A DNA stretch of 64,000 nucleotides, taken from assembly GCA_017428625.1 (NCBI GenBank), contig JAFRQM010000037.1:62001-126000 (forward strand). Direction: 5' to 3'. The notes under the pieces were generated by a model. That model ran no database searches, was not told the origin of the DNA, and worked only from the letters and a program-made list of their open reading frames with translations. The first letter of the stretch is position 1. Each line of letters opens with the position of its first letter. Of this stretch, positions 32,057 through 40,046 are shown in pieces. The stretch is from Clostridia bacterium (lineage in GTDB: Bacteria > Bacillota > Clostridia > Oscillospirales > Acutalibacteraceae). The position numbers were made by a program, and so were the translations under genes.

Positions 32057-34561
32057 ATGGCATCTTTACTGTCTAAACTGAGCAGCAAAACGAAGAGTGT
32101 TGCTATTGAGCCAAGAGAGATATTTATGGCATTGCCCAAAAAAGATAAAAGATATGAGTATCCGAGGGATGTGCAATCTGAAGTCTGGAAAAAATGGTTT
32201 GATGTTCGTGATGAGAAAAACTGCATCATAAAGATGAATACAGGAAGCGGGAAAACGGTTGTCGGATTGATGATATTACAAAGCTGTCTAAACGAAGGAA
32301 AAGGCCCCGCCGTTTATGTCGTTCCAGATAAGTATCTTGTTGGACAAGTATGCAATGAGGCTAAGAATCTTGGAATTCTTGTAACAGATGATAAAGACAG
32401 TTATTATTACACAGAGAATAAAGCGATATTAGTTACAACAGTTTATTCGTTAATTAATGGCCGAAGTGCTTTTGGAATGAGGCAAACAAACAACTATCCG
32501 ATAGGAAGCGTATTATTGGATGATGTTCATGCATGCCTTGATACAATTACAACACAGTTTTCTATAAGGATACCTGCCTCACACGCTCTGTATCAGCAGA
32601 TTGTCAAGCTCTTTGCATCGGAATGGAAAAGCTATAACAACAGCACGTATATAAACATCATTGATAACTGTGACCCGACAAAAACAGCAATTATTCCTTT
32701 TTGGGTATGGCAGGACAAGAAGAATTCAGTATATGAATTATTGTCAAAATATAACAATGCTGATGATGGCAATGAGTGTGTATATTTTAATTTGCCTCTT
32801 ATTGAGGACACTTTTTCAACGTGTGATTGCTTTATTTCCTCTCGTGAAATTGAGATCATACCGGAAGGAGTATCAATTTCAAAAATAACAAGCTTTGTAA
32901 ACGCCCAGCGAAGAATATTTATGAGTGCAACCCTTGCAGATGATAGCGTATTTATTTCTGCTGTTGGTCTACATAGAGATGATATTAAAAGAATTATTGT
33001 GCCTGATAACGCAAATGATATTGGTGACAGGTTATTCCTTTTTCCAAGACATTTGAATAGTGAGATAAAAAATGAAGAAATTAGGGACAAATTGTTCTTA
33101 ATTTCACAGAAGCATAATGTTGTTGTAATTGTACCCTCTTTTGAAAGAGCAAAATTCTGGGATCCACACGTGGAAAGGACCGTAACAAAAGACACAATTG
33201 ATGCTGCGGTTGCTAAATTAAAGGCCACTCATCTCGGATTAGTGGTTATGGTTAATAGATATGATGGTGTTGATCTACCCGATAATGCTTGCCGAGTCTT
33301 AGTTATAGATGGATTACCTCCGCTAAGAAATGAGAAGGACAAGTATATTCAGAGTATAAATCCTTCAAGCAGAATTCTTGTGAAAGAGCAAATTCAGAGA
33401 ATAGAGCAAGGAATGGGAAGAGGGGTTCGATCAAACAGTGATTCATGTTGTATTGTTCTGATGGGCGATAATCTTGCCGATGTTCTTCTTCGAAACAATG
33501 GAGTATCGCTTTTTAGCACAGCAACGAAAGAACAATATTCACTCTCGAAGGATCTCTGGGATTTATTAATTCAAGAAACCCCTAAACCTAGTGTGGATGA
33601 TGTTCTTGCACTTGCTGATTACTCACTTAATCGAGAAATCGAATGGATTCAGACTAGTAAAGAATGCTTATCAGAAGCGGTTTATTCATCTGAACCACAG
33701 TTCGATAGTAATACAATAGCATTACGCAATGCCTACGATTATGCAGCTTTATTACAGTGGCAAAAGGCGATAGATGTCATTGACTCTGAAATCAACAATG
33801 AAACCGATAGTAACACAAAAGGATATTTGCTACAACTTAAAGCAAAATATATGAACTTTATAGACAGGCTAACCGCTCAACAGATCTTGTTGGCGGGCAG
33901 GCGGTTCAATATAAGTATTCTTGCCCCGATTAATGGTATCAGATATGATAAATCCATCAATAATGTCGGACAAGCAAAGGCAATTTGCGATTATATTGAT
34001 GAAGAAAAGATTTCACAGAATAACTATGTTATTCATGTAAATTCGATTACTTCTTCACTAACATTTTCGCCAGATGCAAGTGGCTTTGAGAGTGCTCTTC
34101 AGAAGATCGGTAAGTTGATAGGTTTTGCTTCTACTCTACCAGACAAAGAAACAAACGGTGAAGGACCGGATAATCTCTGGGCAATAGGAGATAATAACTA
34201 TCTAGTAATAGAATGCAAAAGCGGAGCCACTTCATCAACTATATCCAAGGAATACTGCAACCAGTTGGGTGGCTCAATGAGGTGGTTTGCAAGTGAATAC
34301 GGCGACGCCTATAATGCTAAACCAATTATTGTGCATCAATCGCTTGTTATTGATAGACAGGCAACAGCACTAAATGATATGCGTATTATAAATCAGGAAA
34401 TGATAGAAAAGCTGAAGAAGAGTATAGATGATTTTGCAATAGCCATAGCGCAGGATGTAAACTGGCATGATGAAAGAAACATTAACGAATTATTGCATCA
34501 GTATGGCTTGCGAGGAGGCGACATTGTAAATAATTATACCTACCCGTATCAAGAAGCATAA
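32057..34561 (+). CDS. Superfamily 2 helicase with C-terminal nuclease-like domain
   Basis: The 834-residue protein has helicase motifs Q (YEYPRDVQSEVW), Walker A IIKMNTGSGKTVVG (about 60), DDVH in place of DEAH (about 154), the SAT-like MSATLAD motif III, and motif VI QRIEQGMGRGVRSNSD. The C-terminal domain (about 650-834) contains DNLWAIGDNNYLVIECKSG (about 704-723), a D...E-x-K pattern of PD-(D/E)xK nucleases. Helicase-nuclease fusions of this kind are frequent in phage-defence loci. AGGAGG precedes the ATG. The partner is the winged-helix gene upstream. Confidence 0.82.
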   Translation: MASLLSKLSSKTKSVAIEPREIFMALPKKDKRYEYPRDVQSEVWKKWFDVRDEKNCIIKMNTGSGKTVVGLMILQSCLNEGKGPAVYVVPDKYLVGQVCNEAKNLGILVTDDKDSYYYTENKAILVTTVYSLINGRSAFGMRQTNNYPIGSVLLDDVHACLDTITTQFSIRIPASHALYQQIVKLFASEWKSYNNSTYINIIDNCDPTKTAIIPFWVWQDKKNSVYELLSKYNNADDGNECVYFNLPLIEDTFSTCDCFISSREIEIIPEGVSISKITSFVNAQRRIFMSATLADDSVFISAVGLHRDDIKRIIVPDNANDIGDRLFLFPRHLNSEIKNEEIRDKLFLISQKHNVVVIVPSFERAKFWDPHVERTVTKDTIDAAVAKLKATHLGLVVMVNRYDGVDLPDNACRVLVIDGLPPLRNEKDKYIQSINPSSRILVKEQIQRIEQGMGRGVRSNSDSCCIVLMGDNLADVLLRNNGVSLFSTATKEQYSLSKDLWDLLIQETPKPSVDDVLALADYSLNREIEWIQTSKECLSEAVYSSEPQFDSNTIALRNAYDYAALLQWQKAIDVIDSEINNETDSNTKGYLLQLKAKYMNFIDRLTAQQILLAGRRFNISILAPINGIRYDKSINNVGQAKAICDYIDEEKISQNNYVIHVNSITSSLTFSPDASGFESALQKIGKLIGFASTLPDKETNGEGPDNLWAIGDNNYLVIECKSGATSSTISKEYCNQLGGSMRWFASEYGDAYNAKPIIVHQSLVIDRQATALNDMRIINQEMIEKLKKSIDDFAIAIAQDVNWHDERNINELLHQYGLRGGDIVNNYTYPYQEA

Positions 34562-34590
34562 TAGATTGTAAAGCATATTCTATGACAAAT

Positions 34591-34630
34591 GAACGATAGG
34601 CACGAAGGTAATCCTTCGTGCCTATCGTTC
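34591..34630 (+). terminator. Very strong bidirectional terminator hairpin
   Basis: An 18-bp perfect stem (34591-34608 with 34613-34630) closes on a TAAT loop. It ends the helicase gene and also faces the end of the TnpV gene. Confidence 0.8.
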
Positions 34631-34632
34631 TC

Positions 34633-35028
34633 TTACGTAAAAATTACTTCGAGATTCACTACCTCCACTGCCTCAAGCTTGATCCCATTCATCCTCCGTA
34701 CCCATTCCATTGGTTCCTCCACCTTGAGCTGCTCGGTGACGCCTTCGGAGGCGGCATAGTCTTTGACTAACCGAAGGAAAAGAGCGTTGGCTTGTTCCTC
34801 GACGTCGGCGAGGTGGGAGCGGAGCTGACCGCTGGTTTTCAGGTTGGTATAGAGGATTGGACGATGCTCCTTGAGATAGCGCAGCCTGCGCTGGCCCCAG
34901 ACGCCAACGGGGCGCTCTTCTTCGGGTGGTAATTTAAGATCCGGCAGAAAATAATCGTCCTGTTGGGTGTAGGTGTCGCCGAACTGTTCAAACAATGATT
35001 TTATGCAAAACCTCCTTTGCACATCCAT
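34633..35028 (-). CDS. tnpV: TnpV family transposon-encoded protein
   Basis: The 131-residue protein contains SLFEQFGDTYTQQDDYFLPDLKLP, RPVGVWGQRRLRYLKEH, then LYTNLKTSGQLRSHLADVEEQA and EQLKVEEPMEWVRRMNGI. This matches TnpV, a small accessory protein of Tn4451-like and related elements, function unknown. The N-terminus overlaps an inverted repeat (35011-35041) that includes the ribosome site, so the exact start is uncertain. It looks like a remnant of another mobile element at the edge of the defence island. Confidence 0.8.
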   Translation of the reverse strand: MDVQRRFCIKSLFEQFGDTYTQQDDYFLPDLKLPPEEERPVGVWGQRRLRYLKEHRPILYTNLKTSGQLRSHLADVEEQANALFLRLVKDYAASEGVTEQLKVEEPMEWVRRMNGIKLEAVEVVNLEVIFT

Positions 35029-35054
35029 TGTACAAAGGAGGTTTCGTTTCGTCC

Positions 35055-35081
35055 AATGTGCGATTTACCAGATCGCACATT
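35055..35081. repeat. Perfect hairpin upstream of tnpV
   Basis: AATGTGCGAT (35055-35064) pairs with ATCGCACATT (35072-35081). Together with CCTCCTTTG/CAAAGGAGG (35011-35019, 35033-35041) it gives two adjacent hairpins; the second can sequester the tnpV ribosome site. The rest of 35082-35543 has no gene, only the tRNA-like scar. Confidence 0.5.
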
Positions 35082-35290
35082 TTAAATGTTAACCTAATAA
35101 GAACAGATGGATAGGAAAATACTCTGCTCAAAAATGCCGACAATGAAAAAGGCGTTACTTGATTTTTACTTGAAACTGAAAATAATGATTGTGATTATTT
35201 TAATAATCGGCAAGCAAATTGTCATCAAAAAACGGTAATAATTCAAGTAAATTCAAATAAATCCAATCATTTCAAGGCTTTTAACCCGAT

Positions 35291-35333
35291 GGCATTCAAG
35301 AGGTAAGGGGTTCGATCCCCCTCATCTCCTGCA
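35291..35333 (+). repeat. tRNA- or tmRNA-like 3' end fragment
   Basis: AGGGG-TTCGATC-CCCCT forms a proper T-arm, followed by CATCTCC and TGCA, which would be an acceptor strand. No 5' partner is present nearby. It looks like a tRNA (for example Ser) or tmRNA 3' end left by an integrative element. Confidence 0.5.
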
Positions 35334-35543
35334 GGTTTTAGAAATTTATACCCCGTCGGAGACAATCATTCCCGCCGTCAACAGAGCAGACTCCACATAA
35401 GCAACAATTTAAATCGTGCCTCTATTCATTTTCAATCAAGTCGCCGCACTTTCAGCACATAATGCGATTATGGATGCTCTTGTCTATCTTTGCAAAAATG
35501 ATATTTTCGCCGATAGTCGTGAATTATACACGGTATCTTTTTG

Positions 35544-36158
35544 CTATTGAAGTAATTCTTCTATAGTGCAATCAAGGGTATGCGCAAGCATTTGCAGCGT
35601 TTCTCCCTGAGCTTTGGCGATATCGTTATCACCTTGCTCGTAAGCACGGATTGATCGAATATTTACACCACTGAGAGCCGCCAGTTGTTCTTGCGTAAGC
35701 TTTCTTGACTTACGAATTTGTTTCAGTGCCGACTCCTTTGGAGGAAATTTGCTGCTGATAAGGTCGATGGTTTTGCTGTCATCCGCCTCGTGATAAGGGT
35801 GGTACAGCACAATCAATGAGGAAAGCGGAATAACTGACAGGATTTCCGCAAAGGTTTTGCTAAGTTCCCATTGTGCTCTTGCCAGGATCCAACCCGCCCA
35901 GTATTCGGGTGTACGATCCATAGGAACATTCGTATAACTGACGCTTTTGTTGAGAATAAGCGCAAGCATTTCGGTTGCCGATTTGCCTGCAAGCATATCG
36001 GGTATGGCATGCTCAATCTTTTTAGCGACATCTGACAAGGCAAACAGTTTGCCAAACTCGTCAGCGTCAAGCCCTTCTGCGTTAATTGCCAAATCCGCCA
36101 GTGCCGCAAGATTTTTCATAACACCCGGAAGGTACATTTCATTGTAAGCGTGGATCAT
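35544..36158 (-). CDS. Antitoxin-like protein with C-terminal XRE helix-turn-helix
   Basis: The 204-residue protein has an unassigned helical N-terminal domain (about 1-135) and a C-terminal XRE domain (about 145-204): ALKQIRKSRKLTQEQLAALS, IRSIRAYEQGDNDIAK, LQMLAHTLDCTIEELL. It overlaps the DUF3990 gene by 20 bp. The pair is therefore a probable toxin-antitoxin unit, with this protein as antitoxin and repressor. The reversed domain order (HTH last) is seen in several ART-type toxin systems. Confidence 0.75.
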   Translation of the reverse strand: MIHAYNEMYLPGVMKNLAALADLAINAEGLDADEFGKLFALSDVAKKIEHAIPDMLAGKSATEMLALILNKSVSYTNVPMDRTPEYWAGWILARAQWELSKTFAEILSVIPLSSLIVLYHPYHEADDSKTIDLISSKFPPKESALKQIRKSRKLTQEQLAALSGVNIRSIRAYEQGDNDIAKAQGETLQMLAHTLDCTIEELLQ

Positions 36159-36813
36159 CAGCCTTCATCTCGTTTCTGATAATATCAATCATATAAAGAT
36201 CGTCAGCGGAAAATGCAGTTCCTTGCCTGTTGGTCAAATAAGCAGCTCGAGCCAACTCATCTCTTTTTTTACGAAGAGGCAGGTGGATTTCCTGCGGTGC
36301 CTCTTCAAAGCCGAGAAAGTGTATTGCATTAAAAGCCTTTGGTGAAATCAACACAATTTGGTTGCCGAGATTACCGAGCTTCATAACCTGCGAAAGCCGT
36401 TTCACAGAAATCGCGTTCTGCAAAAAATCCCGTGCATAGGAGAAGTAGGAGTCATCAGCACGATAACCTTTGATGATATCAAAACCTTCTGTATTAACCG
36501 GGAAATTCTTCAGAATATAGTCCTTTGCCCGCACGGCAAGATCGTTATCCAATGTGAACTTGCGGTTGTTCAGCAGAATGGAAATCCAATGAAGTATACA
36601 ATAATCACTTCCGTTAAGATCGAGTATTTTCAAATCTTCGATATCGAGCTCGTATTTGTTTGCATACCCGCCGCCTTCGTCATCACAAGCCCATTCCTTG
36701 GCAAGATCCGGGTATTCCGTGCAATAAAAGCCACGCCCGTAATCATTATACGGCTTGCCTTTACCGTACTCAGGCGTATTAATAATATGTTTAGATCCGT
36801 GATAGATAATCAT
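36139..36813 (-). CDS. DUF3990 protein (ADP-ribosyltransferase-like toxin candidate)
   Basis: The 224-residue protein opens with IIYHGSKHIINTPEYGKGKPYNDYGRGFYCTEYPDLAKEWA, the DUF3990 core. Its H-G-S, F-Y-x-T pattern resembles the NAD site of ADP-ribosyltransferases. The C-terminal helices end KKRDELARAAYLTNRQG. The toxin role is inferred from the HTH partner. The ATG at 36813 has AAGGAG upstream; a perfect sigma-A promoter precedes it. Confidence 0.75.
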   Translation of the reverse strand: MIIYHGSKHIINTPEYGKGKPYNDYGRGFYCTEYPDLAKEWACDDEGGGYANKYELDIEDLKILDLNGSDYCILHWISILLNNRKFTLDNDLAVRAKDYILKNFPVNTEGFDIIKGYRADDSYFSYARDFLQNAISVKRLSQVMKLGNLGNQIVLISPKAFNAIHFLGFEEAPQEIHLPLRKKRDELARAAYLTNRQGTAFSADDLYMIDIIRNEMKADDPRLQ

Positions 36814-36835
36814 AGTATTACTCCTTTTCAACCGT

Positions 36836-36864
36836 ATTATACTATTGTAATGTTAGTTTGTCAA
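36836..36864 (-). promoter_or_regulatory. Consensus promoter of the DUF3990/HTH pair
   Basis: On the minus strand TTGACA (36864-36859), 17 bp, TATAAT (36841-36836). An imperfect inverted repeat (TAATGTTA, 36849-36856, against TAACATTG, about 36873-36880) brackets the -35 and could be the repressor site. Confidence 0.82.
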
Positions 36865-37147
36865 GTGAAAATATAACATTGTGATGTGACTTTATAATGA
36901 AAATTATACGAAGCCGGTGTCGGCTCCGCTTGAAGTAGCCTCCTCAAATATGTAATTATTCTCAACCCTGTGAAAAAGCGGAAGCAAATCCGTCGAAAAA
37001 CGCGAAATGGCGCTCAAAATCTAATGATAATCTCCCAATAACTGTATTTAAAGCATAAGACAGAAGAAGCCGTTGCGGTTGAAACGGCCTCTTTTTGCAT
37101 ATTTATTAATCTGTAACGCTGACCTCCGGGGTTTTGAAATCATGAAT

Positions 37148-37185
37148 TTGCTTCACAGTTTTTGCTTCAGAGTTTTGCTTCAATA
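37148..37185. repeat. Integrase arm-type repeats, right end
   Basis: TTGCTTCACAG (37148), TTGCTTCAGAG (37162) and TTGCTTCAATA (37175) are spaced 13-14 bp apart. They match the repeats at 17554-17577 and 17767-17788. A nearby GACCTCCGGGGTT (about 37127) is an inverted near-copy of the att core AACCCGGAGGTC. The rest of 36881-37280 holds no gene. Confidence 0.55.
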
Positions 37186-37281
37186 TTCTGTATCAGAAAG
37201 ATATTGTCGATTTTGATTTGTGTCTTTTGCACAGTTAAATATCTTCGCTATTGTGGAAACATACTGAAATAATCCGCCTAA

Positions 37282-37303
37282 ATTGATAAAAATGAAGAAA
37301 TTT
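37282..37303. repeat. Direct repeat shared with the left end
   Basis: ATTGATAAAAATGAAGAAA and following TTT match 17621-17643 with two changes. It lies 14 bp before attB, whereas the left copy lies 130 bp inside attA. Confidence 0.5.
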
Positions 37304-37316
37304 GGCTTAAATTGAG

Positions 37317-37369
37317 CCCTCATAACCCGGAGGTCGGAGGTTCAAATCCTCCCTCCGCAACCAAAGAAA
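37317..37369 (+). repeat. attB: second 3' half of initiator tRNA-fMet
   Basis: The same anticodon-loop-to-CCA segment as attA, with T-stem GGAGG/CCTCC in place of GCAGG/CCTGC. The bases 5' of it do not complete a tRNA. Together with attA it brackets the 19.9-kb mobilizable element. Confidence 0.85.
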
Positions 37370-37400
37370 CAGGCACGCTTTTGCGTGCCTGTTTCTTTGG
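37361..37400 (+). terminator. 18-bp perfect hairpin after attB
   Basis: Positions 37361-37378 and 37383-37400 pair perfectly around TTTT. It begins with the CCA of the tRNA fragment, so it is the tRNA transcription terminator. Confidence 0.75.
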
Positions 37401-37462
37401 CTGTGAAACGGAAGTTTTAATCACCGTTTCAGGTTACGAGCCCGAAGGGTAAATACTCGGAG
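37401..37462 (+). repeat. tRNA-downstream repeat, copy 1
   Basis: CTGTGAAACGGAAG and the next 31 bases recur at 38416-38460 with one difference in 45. The unit contains a small hairpin (GAAACGG/CCGTTTC) followed by GGTTACGAGCCCGA. The two copies flank the AAA ATPase gene. A weaker third copy is at about 44507-44543. Confidence 0.65.
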
Positions 37463-37599
37463 GTTAATTTCTTTTTATATATGGATGCAACGAATTATTA
37501 TGCATCCACCTTTTTTGTAGTAACAGTCCTTTATTTAGGACAGAGTCTGTGGCAGAATTAAAGTTGAGAAGCATTTATGATATTATGGAGGTAATTGCC

Positions 37600-38340
37600 G
37601 TGAATTCTCAATACATTTGCAATGTTATGCTTAATGAACAGATTAACCCTGATTCTTATCTTCCAAAACTTCCTGCTGTGAAGTATCTTGCAGGGAACGG
37701 AATACAGTTTGATTATCCTGTTACTATCCTCGTCGGTGAAAACGGAACCGGAAAGTCTACACTGCTGGAAGCGATAGCCGTTGCCTATGGTTTTAATGCT
37801 GAAGGCGGCACCGTGAATTTCAACTTTTCCACTAATGCGACCCATTCCGAATTGTATCGCCATCTGACATTGTCCCGGCGTGCTTTTGCAAACGATGGAT
37901 TTTTTCTGAGGGCAGAAAGTCTGTATAATGTTGCCTCAAACATTGACGAAATGGACACAATTCTTGCTAACGCTCCACCGATTATTGACTCATACGGCGG
38001 CGTTTCATTACATGAACAGTCTCATGGTGAGAGTTTTCTGGCTATAGTCCATAATCGTTTTCAGGGGAATGGTCTTTACATCCTGGATGAACCGGAGGCA
38101 GCGCTGTCTCCTATGCGTATTCTGACATTGATGGCAGAAATTGACCGACTTGTAAAGGCTGATTCTCAATTCATTATTGCAACTCATTCGCCCATGCTGA
38201 TGGCACTCCCCTGCGCACAGGTTCTTGAATTATCTGATAATGGTATTCGACCTGTTCACTATTCTGATTCCGAGCATTTTCGCATAATGAAGTATTTCAT
38301 TAATAATCCGGAGAAAATCTTACGTGATCTTCTTGACTGA
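37600..38340 (+). CDS. Single-domain AAA/ABC-type ATPase between duplicated tRNA flanks
   Basis: The 246-residue protein has Walker A VTILVGENGTGKSTLLEA (about 38-55), a signature-like HEQSHGESFL (about 145), Walker B GLYILDEPEAALSP (about 160-173) and the H-loop FIIATHSPML. It resembles the stand-alone ATPases of SMC/RecF-type or abortive-infection systems. The GTG at 37600 has GGAGG eight bases upstream, better than the in-frame GTG at 37549. It stands alone, bracketed by near-identical tRNA-downstream sequence, so it is a mini-island of its own. Confidence 0.82.
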   Translation: MNSQYICNVMLNEQINPDSYLPKLPAVKYLAGNGIQFDYPVTILVGENGTGKSTLLEAIAVAYGFNAEGGTVNFNFSTNATHSELYRHLTLSRRAFANDGFFLRAESLYNVASNIDEMDTILANAPPIIDSYGGVSLHEQSHGESFLAIVHNRFQGNGLYILDEPEAALSPMRILTLMAEIDRLVKADSQFIIATHSPMLMALPCAQVLELSDNGIRPVHYSDSEHFRIMKYFINNPEKILRDLLD

Positions 38341-38356
38341 TGAATTTTGTGCAAGC

Positions 38357-38472
38357 AAAAGTCAAATCCTTCCTGACGCAACATGGGGCACGTTTTTGCG
38401 TGCCCGATTCTTTTGCTGTGAAACGGAAGTTTTAATCACCGTTTCGGGTTACGAGCCCGAGCGGTGAGCCGG
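38357..38472 (+). repeat. attC: decayed third tRNA-fMet 3' end with terminator and repeat copy 2
   Basis: GTCAAATCCTTCCTGACGCAAC (split: GTCAAATCCT, TCCTGACGCAAC; 38361-38382) is a mutated T-arm/acceptor. It is followed by GGGCACG-TTTTT-GCGTGCCC, the counterpart of the hairpin at 37361-37400, and then by the 45-base repeat (38416-38460). It is the oldest visible scar at this tRNA. Confidence 0.65.
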
Positions 38473-38511
38473 CTTTTATTGTTAAATCCGTCAGTGTATC
38501 CGCGGCGTTTC

Positions 38512-39399
38512 TCAAAGCGGAAAGGCGACGGCTTCGCTGCAGAGTTTTTTTATAACGCCGATAAACTCTCTAAGCGATTCTCTGCCGTCATCCCTGTGAG
38601 CGCACAGCACACAGTCGAAATGTTCGTCGCAATCAAAAGGAACCCAGGCGAACTGACCGCTGTGGTCGTTGAGAAATCCGGGCGCAAGGCAGACTCCTTT
38701 TCCTGCGGCAACATTTGTAAGCGTTGTGTCGTGGTCGGGGCTGTTGAAATAATTGATTTTCCCTGTCGCAATCAATCGGTGCTGAACCGCTTTCAGAGCA
38801 GGCGGAGAACCTCCGCCGACCATGAGAGTTCTGCCGTATAAATCTTTTTCGGTTATCAGATTGTTCTTTGCAATAGAGTCGTCACGCCGAGCAATAAGAT
38901 AAATACGGCTTTTAAATAAATCATATACATTTATACCCGGTATCTGTTTTGTCTGCTCTTTCAGGGCAAAAAGGATATCGGATTCATTTTTTAAAAAGCT
39001 GTCCATACCGTTTTCATATTGGAATACCGGGGTTATCTGAACATCGGGATACTTTTTATCAAAAATCTGGATTGCCTCAGGCAGAAAATAAACCGCCTGG
39101 CGCACCATAAGGCTGATTGAAATACTGTCCTTGTATTTTGCCCCGAAATTCTGCCCCTGTTCTATTGCGCGCTTCAGATCCTCACGCATTGCAGAAAGGA
39201 AGCTTACAAACTGCGTTCCCGCGGGAGTGAGCGCGGCGCCTTTACCGCTGCGTTCAAAAATCCCGAAACCAACTTCATCCTCAAGCAGTTTAATCTGATA
39301 AGAAAATGTCGGCTGGCTTACAAACTGATTTTCCGCCGCTCTGCTGAAATTGAGCGTGTGCGCGAGTTCAATGCAGTAATCTATTTGTTTTGTGGTCAT
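38512..39399 (-). CDS. LysR-family transcriptional regulator
   Basis: The 295-residue protein has the LysR winged helix (about 1-60): MTTKQIDYCIELAHTLNFSRAAENQFVSQPTFSYQIKLLEDEVG. The effector-binding domain (about 90-290) follows. It is divergent from the flavodoxin operon and separated by 112 bp, the classical LysR layout, so it probably controls that operon in response to a small molecule or redox stress. The ATG has GGAGGCG upstream. Confidence 0.92.
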   Translation of the reverse strand: MTTKQIDYCIELAHTLNFSRAAENQFVSQPTFSYQIKLLEDEVGFGIFERSGKGAALTPAGTQFVSFLSAMREDLKRAIEQGQNFGAKYKDSISISLMVRQAVYFLPEAIQIFDKKYPDVQITPVFQYENGMDSFLKNESDILFALKEQTKQIPGINVYDLFKSRIYLIARRDDSIAKNNLITEKDLYGRTLMVGGGSPPALKAVQHRLIATGKINYFNSPDHDTTLTNVAAGKGVCLAPGFLNDHSGQFAWVPFDCDEHFDCVLCAHRDDGRESLREFIGVIKKLCSEAVAFPL

Positions 39400-39448
39400 A
39401 AACGCCTCCGTGTTATTTAATAATTAAATCAATTATATACTATTTCTA

Positions 39449-39478
39449 TTGGACTTTGCAATAGCATTTTGCTATAAT
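39449..39478 (+). promoter_or_regulatory. Flavodoxin operon promoter with LysR-type palindrome
   Basis: TTGGAC (39449-39454), 18 bp, TATAAT (39473-39478). The palindrome ATAGCA-TTT-TGCTAT (39461-39475) overlaps the -10. It is a likely operator for the divergent LysR protein. Confidence 0.7.
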
Positions 39479-39511
39479 CAAGTCAGAAAGAAATGAACGG
39501 AGGAATCAAAA

Positions 39512-40033
39512 ATGTCAAAAACACTTATTGCCTATTTCTCAAGAGCCGATGAAAACTACTTCGGCGGCGCAATGCGCTATGTTAAGGTAGGCAACACCGA
39601 AATCGTCTGTAACCTGATGAAAGATATGGTTGAGACGGACACTTTTAAAATTGAAATGAAAAACCCTTATTCGCCCGTATATATGACTTGCATTGACGAG
39701 GCGAAAAAAGACCTGAGAGAAAACGCAAGACCCGAACTTGTTTCATACCCTGACAGTATAGACGGTTATGAAACGGTGATTCTCGCTTACCCGAACTACT
39801 GGGGAACAATGCCGATGGCTGTTGTTACTTTTCTTGAAAAATTCGATTTTTCGGGCAAAACAATACTCCCGCTGTGCACCAACGAGGGCAGCGGTATGGG
39901 CTCAAGCGAGCGTGATATTAAAAAATACGCTCCCGGCGCAGAGGTCGCAAAAGGGCTTTCCGTCAACGGAAGCAGCGCCGCGAATTCGTCAGAAAGCGTA
40001 AAACACTGGCTCAGTTCAAATGGTTTGATTTAA
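39512..40033 (+). CDS. Flavodoxin-family protein
   Basis: The 173-residue protein has the flavodoxin start SKTLIAYFSRADEN (FMN phosphate loop is longer than usual) and the AYPNYWGTMPMAVVTFLEKFDFSGK segment that binds the isoalloxazine ring. The domain is cytosolic and probably FMN-dependent, acting in electron transfer or quinone reduction. GGAGG precedes the ATG. It is the first gene of a four-gene set ending with an aldo/keto reductase, probably a detoxification unit. Confidence 0.87.
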   Translation: MSKTLIAYFSRADENYFGGAMRYVKVGNTEIVCNLMKDMVETDTFKIEMKNPYSPVYMTCIDEAKKDLRENARPELVSYPDSIDGYETVILAYPNYWGTMPMAVVTFLEKFDFSGKTILPLCTNEGSGMGSSERDIKKYAPGAEVAKGLSVNGSSAANSSESVKHWLSSNGLI

Positions 40034-40046
40034 AAGGGTGAATAAA

